Below, piece after piece: positions 1 through 3,612 of a stretch of DNA of 6,037 bases (position 1 is its first letter; each line of letters begins with the position of its first letter). The position numbers and the translations under genes are program-made. This stretch comes from a bacterium (GTDB lineage Bacteria; Patescibacteriota; Minisyncoccia; Minisyncoccales; UBA10102): the NCBI GenBank assembly GCA_030699255.1, contig JAUYJR010000007.1, forward strand, positions 1-6,037, read 5' to 3'. The notes beneath the pieces were generated by a model. The model had not been told where the DNA came from, ran no database searches, and saw only the letters and a program-made list of their open reading frames with translations.

Positions 1-839
1 CTTGCATTGTAGCTATCATCCAGAAGCGTGCTCCCGTTTTTTCCCTCCAGAACCCGCATCCTCCCGGGAGCAGGATATACTGCTGAAAGTTGCTTGTAGA
101 TTTCCCTCTTCTCTATTCCAAATATCTCCCCAACGGCTCCCGCCGCAAGAAGAGCGTATAGCCCATGATGCGCAACTATGTGCGTTTCCACAGCAGTATC
201 TCCAAACACCATTGTCAGCTCCCCGGTCTTGTTTCTCTCAACACTAGATGGCTTCCAACTAGCATCCTTCTCAATTCCGTATGTTGTAACAGGGATTGTG
301 AGGTGGGAAAGGAGCCGCTCGCGCAAGAGCGCGTCATCTCCGTTAATCACAGCCCTTTTGCTCTTGAGGGCAACAAGAGACTTTTCTTTAAAGATGTTTT
401 CCAGTGATCCAAAGAGCTCTGTGTGAACGGGATGCACTGCGGTCACCACTCCTATTTCAGGAGCAATATACCGCAAGATGCGTTCAATATCTCCCGGCTT
501 ATCAGCTCCAATCTCCTGCACCACTATCTGATACGGATAGGGAGTGATGAGCTTCCACGCAATACGCAAAAAGATCCACACCCATGCAAGAGGATTCCAA
601 ATGGGAGAGGGAGCTTCAAGCTCAAAGAGAGAAAGAGGAACCCCAATCTCCGTATTATAACTTCCCTTGTGAGCAAGCACCGAATACTTGCCTGAGAGCA
701 CATGTGCTATGACAAGCTTTGTTGAGGTCTTTCCCACGCTCCCCGTCACCGCAATAATCTTGGGCTTCTTGAGAGCAAGGAGCGCTCTTGCCGCAGTCTC
801 AAGACAGGACACAACTCCGTTAAAAAGAAGGGATTTCAT
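1..839 (-). CDS. murF: UDP-N-acetylmuramoyl-tripeptide--D-alanyl-D-alanine ligase (MurF), N-terminal 279 codons, cut by window edge
   Basis: MurF is a cytoplasmic ATP-dependent ligase that adds D-Ala-D-Ala to UDP-MurNAc-tripeptide, the last soluble step of peptidoglycan precursor synthesis. My own minus-strand translation shows the ATP-binding loop GSVGKTS at residues 33-39, SYNTEIGVPL at 60-69, EIGADKPGDI at 109-118, a nucleotide-domain segment HGLYALLAAGAV near 225-236, and PAPGRMRVLEG followed by DDSYNA at 257-279, which is the start of the C-terminal Mur ligase domain. The frame is still open at position 1, so the rest lies outside the window. An in-frame TAA three codons upstream and an AAGG about 8 nt before the ATG fix the start at 839. 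The classical N-terminal substrate-binding domain (about 80-100 residues in E. coli MurF) is absent; short forms of this kind appear common in Parcubacteria. A hydrophobic stretch at about 80-100 is also visible. The family call is secure; MurF rather than another Mur ligase rests on DDSYNA and EIGADKPGDI. Confidence 0.93.
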   Translation of the reverse strand, partial: MKSLLFNGVVSCLETAARALLALKKPKIIAVTGSVGKTSTKLVIAHVLSGKYSVLAHKGSYNTEIGVPLSLFELEAPSPIWNPLAWVWIFLRIAWKLITPYPYQIVVQEIGADKPGDIERILRYIAPEIGVVTAVHPVHTELFGSLENIFKEKSLVALKSKRAVINGDDALLRERLLSHLTIPVTTYGIEKDASWKPSSVERNKTGELTMVFGDTAVETHIVAHHGLYALLAAGAVGEIFGIEKREIYKQLSAVYPAPGRMRVLEGKNGSTLLDDSYNA

Positions 840-896
840 GTTTATTTACCTTGCTTAAAAATCTCATTCCTGCAGTGAGTGCATTTGTAGCATGCC

Positions 897-921
897 CCCA
901 CACCAAAATCTTTGGTGTGGG
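897..921. repeat. Perfect 11-bp inverted repeat (hairpin) upstream of murF
   Basis: CCCACACCAAA (897-907) and TTTGGTGTGGG (911-921) are perfectly complementary with a 3-nt loop. There is no T-run after it on the minus strand (GGCATGC follows) and only a weak AGTTTAT on the plus strand, so it is not a classical Rho-independent terminator. It lies 58 nt upstream of the murF start and just after the stop of the small frame 929-1063. It could end or stabilise the upstream transcript or act in the murF leader. The hairpin is seen directly; its role is not known. Confidence 0.6.
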
Positions 922-928
922 AGTTTAT

Positions 929-1063
929 CTAAGTTGAAATATGTATTCCCATGTTACCAGATATCAACGAAAAGTGTAGTAAGGATATCTGTATTACGAC
1001 TTGGTGCAAAAAGCCGATATAATCAGCCCTAACAGCCAGTCTAATATAGAATTTCTTTTCCAT
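929..1063 (-). other. Candidate 44-residue small ORF or remnant of a deleted gene
   Basis: The minus-strand frame starts at ATG 1063 with MEKKFYIRLAV and ends at TAG (929-931). Its first 20-odd bases match the start of the hydrolase gene at 3193 (24 of 26 positions, 1042-1067 against 3172-3197), but the similarity ends after the seventh codon. A near-consensus AAGGAGGTGAT lies upstream, better spaced (4 nt after GAT, 7 nt after GGAGG) for the ATG at 1067, which opens an 8-codon frame, MYGKEILY. The remainder has no recognisable domain and contains a terminator-like stem. It is more likely a scar of gene loss or a leader peptide than a functional protein. Confidence 0.25.
1008..1027 (-). terminator. 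Weak terminator-like stem with T-run downstream of the AbiE operon
   Basis: Read on the minus strand, GCTGA, a 5-nt loop TTATA and TCGGC (one G-U pair) form a 5-bp stem followed directly by TTTTT (1012-1008). It is the only stem plus T-run between abiEii and murF in the right orientation, so it may end AbiE transcripts. The stem is short and the call is tentative. Confidence 0.3.
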
Positions 1064-1070
1064 ACATAAA

Positions 1071-1081
1071 ATCACCTCCTT
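1071..1081 (-). promoter_or_regulatory. Extended Shine-Dalgarno AAGGAGGTGAT before a very short frame
   Basis: AAGGAGGTGAT is complementary to the usual 16S rRNA 3' tail and sits at ideal distance from ATG 1067. The same string stands before the DUF397 gene (3485-3495). Here it serves only an 8-codon frame (ATG 1067) or the 44-codon frame (ATG 1063), so a strong ribosome site seems to have lost its gene or to belong to a leader peptide. Confidence 0.6.
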
Positions 1082-1089
1082 TCTATTAT

Positions 1090-1118
1090 GTATGAGGCAA
1101 ACCTGGTTTGCCTCATAC
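1090..1118. repeat. 29-bp near-perfect palindrome directly after abiEii
   Basis: GTATGAGGCAAACC (1090-1103) and GGTTTGCCTCATAC (1105-1118) are fully complementary around a single T. It begins 5 nt after the abiEii stop. On the minus strand it is followed by ATAATAGAAAGG with no T-run; on the plus strand it is followed by TAGTTTTATTTTT. As a terminator it would therefore best fit the plus strand, where no gene is seen; otherwise it may protect the 3' end of the abiE mRNA or be an operator for what follows. It lies 8 nt before the strong Shine-Dalgarno at 1081. Confidence 0.6.
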
Positions 1119-1123
1119 TAGTT

Positions 1124-1828
1124 TTATTTTTCCTTCTCCAGAGCTAATCTAAGCGAAAATAATGCTTCTGACTTAAGATTTGCCCTTGCCCATGCTTTTT
1201 GTTTCTCGGTGAGCAATTCGCCCATACCGGAGAGAACATTGTCATTATCAAATTTTTCCGTCACATCAATACACTTTTTTAAAAAATCTGCGTACGAAAC
1301 GCCCATACGGTCCTCAATAATTTTCTTATTAACCAGCCAGTCGTGAGAAAGGAAAAATTGAACATCAAAGATATCACGATTAGTTTTACCAATCCGCTCG
1401 TACATGGCGCACAATTTATGTGCGGCCATGTCTTCCTTGACCATCACCTGCATAGAGATACCAAGGAATGATTCCACTGCATATTTTGAGCCAAACTCCC
1501 GACGGTTTATTTCCACCTTAATATTTTGAGCATTGATATCCTTGTCGTCATAAGAGAGAACGTAGAGAAGGTTGAATCTTTTTTTTCGAGCTTCCTTTAG
1601 TGTGCCATAATTTTCAATAATTGCTTTGACACGATCAAACACGTAGTCCTCCTTTTCCGGATCAAGCAAATCAAAATCCAAATCCACCGAGAAGCGGTCC
1701 AGACCATAGAAAAACGCGGCGGCTGTTCCGCCCTTAAATCCCAAAATAGGACCAGTGGTAGGGTCAGTATAGATATCCTTAAGGATTTTTATGAGAATAT
1801 TTTTATGTTTTGCAGTATCAAGAGACAT
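1124..1828 (-). CDS. abiEii: AbiEii/AbiGii-family nucleotidyltransferase toxin
   Basis: This is the toxin half of an AbiE type toxin-antitoxin system; the family consists of DNA-polymerase-beta-like nucleotidyltransferases, and some members have been shown to add nucleotides to the tRNA acceptor stem, stopping growth after phage infection. In the 234 residues, GGT at 33-35 followed by DLDFD at 49-53 forms the metal-binding G-G/DxD core; KVEINRR at 104-110 is a second conserved strand; and MAAHKLCAMYER with NRDIFDVQFFL (134-160) is the typical C-terminal helix motif with K138, R151, D152 and D155. Length is usual for the family. It starts 4 nt after the abiEi stop with no good Shine-Dalgarno, so translational coupling is likely. 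Nothing appears broken. The exact target of this copy is unknown. Confidence 0.9.
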   Translation of the reverse strand: MSLDTAKHKNILIKILKDIYTDPTTGPILGFKGGTAAAFFYGLDRFSVDLDFDLLDPEKEDYVFDRVKAIIENYGTLKEARKKRFNLLYVLSYDDKDINAQNIKVEINRREFGSKYAVESFLGISMQVMVKEDMAAHKLCAMYERIGKTNRDIFDVQFFLSHDWLVNKKIIEDRMGVSYADFLKKCIDVTEKFDNDNVLSGMGELLTEKQKAWARANLKSEALFSLRLALEKEK

Positions 1829-1832
1829 ATGT

Positions 1833-2420
1833 TTATTTTAGATTTTTCTTAAATGCTTCATAATACATTTTCACCATTTTAGTCATGCGTTTATTGCCAC
1901 CATAAATGGGTAAGATTTCGTATACTTTTTCCCAATTCAAAGCCAAGAGATTATCAAAATGATAATCCTTATTGAGGTAGATAATATCCAAGAATGCTCT
2001 CTCGGGCGAAGCGATACTGTAATTTCCCCTTGACTCTATACCAGCCTGATTGGTGAGAATGGTATCCTTTATCTTTTTATAAGAATACTTCTGCCCATCG
2101 CACTCAATTTCTTTGGTGGTATATGACGCAACAAAAATCTGACCGTACAACTGGAAAGTGATCCCGGCCGCGCCTAAAGTTGTCTCCATGCTGATGTATG
2201 AGGGAGTATAAATTTTTGTGGCTAACTCATATTTATCGTAATTTTTATCTTTGGAGTAAATACCTCTGCGTACAGCATTCATTTTGCCAGCCTTAACATA
2301 ACGGTGAATCTTTTTCTTTACGAAATTCACATCAGATTCTCCCCAAAGCAAAATAAGGTCTTTAAAAGTAAAGACGGTTTTCTTGGATCTCATTAAGTCT
2401 AAAATGTATTCTTTTTCCAT
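1833..2420 (-). CDS. abiEi: AbiEi-type antitoxin / transcriptional repressor
   Basis: This protein neutralises AbiEii and, in studied AbiE systems, represses its own operon by binding inverted repeats in the promoter. The 195-residue protein has a winged-helix N-terminus (about 8-58, ending in AVRRGIYSKD), then the antitoxin hallmark YTPSYISMETTLGAAGI (71-87) and ASPERAFLDIIY (137-148). Length and order match the family. It is first in a two-gene operon with abiEii 4 nt behind. An AGGG about 9 nt before the ATG is a modest ribosome site. A TATAAT promoter (2498-2503) and overlapping inverted repeats (2461-2487) lie upstream, consistent with autoregulation. In known systems the antitoxin does not bind the toxin directly (type IV); whether that holds here cannot be read from the sequence. 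Confidence 0.9.
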   Translation of the reverse strand: MEKEYILDLMRSKKTVFTFKDLILLWGESDVNFVKKKIHRYVKAGKMNAVRRGIYSKDKNYDKYELATKIYTPSYISMETTLGAAGITFQLYGQIFVASYTTKEIECDGQKYSYKKIKDTILTNQAGIESRGNYSIASPERAFLDIIYLNKDYHFDNLLALNWEKVYEILPIYGGNKRMTKMVKMYYEAFKKNLK

Positions 2421-2432
2421 AGTTCGACCCTG

Positions 2433-2447
2433 TTTACTACAGGTAAA
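2433..2447. promoter_or_regulatory. Small inverted repeat in the abiE leader
   Basis: TTTAC and GTAAA flank TACAG, 13 nt upstream of the abiEi start. It could be a secondary repressor site or a leader hairpin. The arms are only 5 bp, so chance is possible. Confidence 0.3.
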
Positions 2448-2460
2448 TTGATGGTTTACG

Positions 2461-2487
2461 CCATATTGGTACCCAAATATGGGTACC
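2461..2487. promoter_or_regulatory. Putative AbiEi operator: two overlapping inverted repeats
   Basis: GGTACCC (2468-2474) and GGGTACC (2481-2487) form a perfect repeat around 6 nt. A second repeat, CCATATT (2461-2467) and AATATGG (2476-2482), overlaps it. Both lie just downstream of the predicted transcription start of abiEi, where a bound repressor would block transcription. AbiEi proteins are known to bind inverted repeats in their own promoters; assignment of this site is by position. Confidence 0.6.
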
Positions 2488-2497
2488 TTTGGTTTAA

Positions 2498-2526
2498 ATT
2501 ATATACTATCCTAAAAATAAGCGCAA
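2498..2526 (-). promoter_or_regulatory. abiE operon promoter
   Basis: On the minus strand a consensus -10 TATAAT (2503-2498) stands 17 bp from TTGCGC (2526-2521), a partial -35. Transcription would begin near 2491, immediately before the putative operator, giving a leader of about 70 nt to abiEi. Confidence 0.6.
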
Positions 2527-2595
2527 GGGTAGAACTTACTCTGAAACGCAGTCATTGTCACTTTGTCGTCCTTGGCCGGTCCAAATTATCCCCAT

Positions 2596-2617
2596 CTTGG
2601 CTAAGCCAAGCTTTTTC
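2596..2617 (+). terminator. Terminator-like hairpin on the plus strand with no plus-strand gene before it
   Basis: CTTGGC, loop TAA and GCCAAG (2596-2610) form a 6-bp stem followed by CTTTTTC. In the plus direction this resembles a short Rho-independent terminator, yet all genes to its left are on the minus strand. It may stop antisense transcription or be left over from a lost gene. Confidence 0.4.
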
Positions 2618-2650
2618 ATATGTCTAATGCTCAACTATCACCCAAAATAC

Positions 2651-2673
2651 CTCTTTGCCCTTGGTGCAAAGAG
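2651..2673 (-). terminator. Hairpin after the hydrolase gene, possible terminator
   Basis: CTCTTTGC (2651-2658) and GCAAAGAG (2666-2673) pair around a 7-nt loop. On the minus strand the stem is followed by GTATTTTGGG, a short T-rich stretch, about 38 nt after the hydrolase stop. The right arm overlaps the 40-bp direct repeat. A terminator role is plausible but weak. Confidence 0.4.
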
Positions 2674-2700
2674 CGCGTGGACACATTGCTCATTGCCCCA
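2661..2700. repeat. 40-bp direct repeat, copy 1
   Basis: Positions 2661-2700 match 3561-3600 at 33 of 40 sites; the last 25 bases (2676-2700, from CGTGGACACATTG to CATTGCCCCA) differ at one site only. The two copies are exactly 900 bp apart and bracket the hydrolase and DUF397 genes. This copy has the TGGACA -35-like element but lacks the TACAAT -10 that follows copy 2, so it looks like the copy cut off from ddl. Confidence 0.85.
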
Positions 2701-2710
2701 TTTTTAAAAC

Positions 2711-3193
2711 CTACATTAACTCAAGAACTTTTTTGATATAATTTTTTGAAATTTCGTGATCTGTATTTTTTACAATAAAGTCCCCCGTCTCTCCTTCTTT
2801 ATCACCATATATCAATACTTTTCTTTTTGCTTTTATTTTATTTTTAAGATTTTTTTTAACATCATCAATAAAACTATTACCAACAACATCCATCAACATT
2901 TTTTCCTGTTCACCACCCTTAAAGTGTCTAAGAGGTGTCATAGAAGCAAAAATGACTAATTCACATTCATATTTTTGTACAACAAGTCTAGCCAACAGAG
3001 CCCCTAAAGAAAAACCAAATATGATTGAGTCCTTTTCTATAGTAAAAATTTGTTCTGAAATTTTATTATTCCAATCTACTTTTACAAAAATAGGTTCATG
3101 ACCCTTTTTATTGACAGCTTTGCCTAAATCCTGATACTGTCTGCGACGACACGTCTCTCTCCAACCAGGAATAATATAAAATTTCTTTTTCAT
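2711..3193 (-). CDS. Small alpha/beta hydrolase-fold protein
   Basis: This 160-residue protein has the pattern of a minimal alpha/beta hydrolase: a first strand FYIIPGW (5-11), the nucleophile elbow GFSLGA (60-65) with S62, an acid D131 in a strand-end LIYGDKEG (127-134) and a histidine H146 in NTDHEIS (143-149), giving a visible Ser-Asp-His triad. The substrate cannot be told; esterase or thioesterase activity is a guess. Similar short hydrolases are frequent in Patescibacteria. No signal peptide is visible, so it is likely cytoplasmic. The gene is clearly more AT-rich than ddl or murF, with poly-A and poly-T codon runs, which suggests separate origin. There is no Shine-Dalgarno; a TATAAT (3206-3211) 12 nt before the ATG suggests a very short leader. 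It lies inside the 900-bp direct-repeat interval. Confidence 0.75.
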   Translation of the reverse strand: MKKKFYIIPGWRETCRRRQYQDLGKAVNKKGHEPIFVKVDWNNKISEQIFTIEKDSIIFGFSLGALLARLVVQKYECELVIFASMTPLRHFKGGEQEKMLMDVVGNSFIDDVKKNLKNKIKAKRKVLIYGDKEGETGDFIVKNTDHEISKNYIKKVLELM

Positions 3194-3205
3194 ACATTAT
3201 GTTTG

Positions 3206-3211
3206 ATTATA
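3206..3211 (-). promoter_or_regulatory. -10 element of the hydrolase gene
   Basis: A consensus TATAAT on the minus strand ends 12 nt before the ATG at 3193. Transcription would start near 3199, leaving a leader of only about 6 nt and no room for a ribosome site. No convincing -35 is found at 16-18 bp, as that region is taken up by the hairpin at 3217-3250. Confidence 0.4.
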
Positions 3212-3216
3212 TAAGG

Positions 3217-3250
3217 AACAGCCAAACCCAAGTAAATGAGTTTGGCTGTT
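3217..3250 (-). terminator. 11-bp hairpin after the DUF397 gene
   Basis: AACAGCCAAAC (3217-3227) and GTTTGGCTGTT (3240-3250) are perfectly complementary with a 12-nt loop. It starts 18 nt after the DUF397 stop on the minus strand. There is no clear T-run (CCTTATAT follows), so termination would be inefficient; it also separates the DUF397 gene from the hydrolase promoter. Confidence 0.45.
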
Positions 3251-3268
3251 GTTGTGGCGGGCTAGGTA

Positions 3269-3481
3269 CTAGACCTTGCCAAATTCACCAGCTTGCGCTC
3301 CCTTCAGGAACGCTGTCCATTCATCATTGCTGAAGAACAGAGTGTTTTTGGTCGGATCATTGGAATTCCGGACCGCAACACCTTCTGACTTCATTGCCAC
3401 GGCGACACAGGTTTTCGGATTATTCTTCGACCATGAAGAAATCCGAAAGTCTTCGTCTTTGACGTGGAAATGTACTTTCAT
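3269..3481 (-). CDS. DUF397 domain protein, orphan
   Basis: The whole 70-residue protein is one DUF397 domain: the FRISSWSKNN start (12-21), CVAVAMKSEGVAVRNSNDP (25-43), where the motif C-x-A-V-A then V-A-V-R-x-S-x-D-P is diagnostic, then LFFSNDEWTAFLKGAQAGEF (48-67). DUF397 proteins are best known from Streptomyces and other Actinobacteria, usually beside an XRE-type helix-turn-helix regulator; no such regulator is present here. Their biochemical role is not firmly established. The start is secured by AAGGAGGTGATC (3484-3495), which is complementary to the canonical 16S rRNA 3' end, 3 nt off the ATG when counted from the last C. A 29-bp palindrome lies just upstream. Base use is closer to ddl than to the AT-rich hydrolase next door. 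Confidence 0.85.
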   Translation of the reverse strand: MKVHFHVKDEDFRISSWSKNNPKTCVAVAMKSEGVAVRNSNDPTKNTLFFSNDEWTAFLKGAQAGEFGKV

Positions 3482-3483
3482 AA

Positions 3484-3495
3484 GATCACCTCCTT
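3484..3495 (-). promoter_or_regulatory. Extended Shine-Dalgarno of the DUF397 gene
   Basis: AAGGAGGTGATC pairs along its whole length with the canonical 16S rRNA 3' tail, far stronger than the sites of murF or abiEi, while ddl and the hydrolase have none. The same sequence with one change is found at 1071-1081. Confidence 0.75.
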
Positions 3496-3499
3496 GCTA

Positions 3500-3528
3500 C
3501 TCTGTATAAAAACACATTTTATACAGAG
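3500..3528. promoter_or_regulatory. 29-bp palindrome upstream of the DUF397 gene
   Basis: CTCTGTATAAAA (3500-3511) and TTTTATACAGAG (3517-3528) are perfect inverted repeats around 5 nt. On the minus strand the distal arm contains TATAAA (3523-3518), which with TTATGC (3546-3541) at 17 bp could be the promoter, making the palindrome an operator over the -10 and start site. If transcription instead begins farther up (TATGCT, 3545-3540), it would be a 5' mRNA hairpin 4 nt before the ribosome site. Confidence 0.55.
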
Positions 3529-3560
3529 AAACAATACCTAGCATAAATGAGGTTTGACAG

Positions 3561-3600
3561 TTGGCGCGCGGAACCCGTGGACACATTGTTCATTGCCCCA
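3561..3600. repeat. 40-bp direct repeat, copy 2, containing the ddl promoter -35
   Basis: This matches 2661-2700 (33 of 40; 24 of 25 over 3576-3600). It ends directly at the TACAAT -10 of ddl, 12 bases before the ddl start codon. See copy 1 for the paired description. Confidence 0.85.
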
Positions 3601-3606
3601 TACAAT
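3578..3606 (+). promoter_or_regulatory. ddl promoter, apparently giving a leaderless mRNA
   Basis: TGGACA (3578-3583) and TACAAT (3601-3606) each differ from the sigma-70 consensus by one base and are spaced by exactly 17 bp. The expected start of transcription is 6-8 nt after the -10, at 3612-3614, which is the ATG at 3613. No Shine-Dalgarno precedes that ATG, consistent with translation of a leaderless transcript. Confidence 0.6.
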
Positions 3607-3612
3607 GCATGT

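Larger units (their letters stand above)
840..1123. other. Intergenic region between abiEii and murF; no convincing gene
   Basis: This stretch of about 280 bases contains two strong inverted repeats (897-921 and 1090-1118), a near-perfect Shine-Dalgarno (1071-1081, minus), a tiny or decayed reading frame (929-1063, minus) and a weak terminator-like stem followed by five T on the minus strand (1008-1027). No clear promoter for murF could be recognised; a TACAAA at 884-889 (minus) lacks a matching -35. These items are listed separately. Confidence 0.7.
2421..2710. other. Intergenic region between hydrolase gene and abiE operon
   Basis: About 290 bases without a convincing gene. The right part of it on this strand layout holds the abiE promoter and operator (2433-2526); the remainder holds a plus-strand terminator-like hairpin (2596-2617), an 8-bp hairpin (2651-2673) and the first copy of a 40-bp direct repeat (2661-2700). 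A 38-codon plus-strand frame (2620-2736) crosses the repeat and runs into the hydrolase 3' end; it has no ribosome site and is probably not a gene. Confidence 0.6.

Noticed and set aside
1..426. Plus-strand frames in the first 700 bases
   Set aside because: All lie opposite the open minus-strand murF frame, which carries conserved Mur ligase motifs.
1021..1040. Possible integron attC-like core (CCTAAC on plus, GTTAGGG on minus)
   Set aside because: The bases do not meet the R' and R'' consensus exactly, no paired box at a proper distance is seen, and no such boxes occur at the other gene ends.
2620..2736. 38-codon plus-strand frame with CPWC and a VDTLLIAP segment similar to the ddl upstream frame
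   Set aside because: The similarity to the residues upstream of ddl follows from the shared DNA repeat; there is no ribosome site and it runs into the hydrolase gene on the other strand.
3276..3509. Plus-strand frame opposite the DUF397 gene
   Set aside because: It is antisense to a recognised domain protein with a strong ribosome site and shows no domain of its own.
3547..3612. In-frame upstream extension of ddl (22 residues from ATG 3547)
   Set aside because: It would translate the direct repeat and the promoter; the ligase family begins just before GIIFGG, and no ribosome site precedes 3547.
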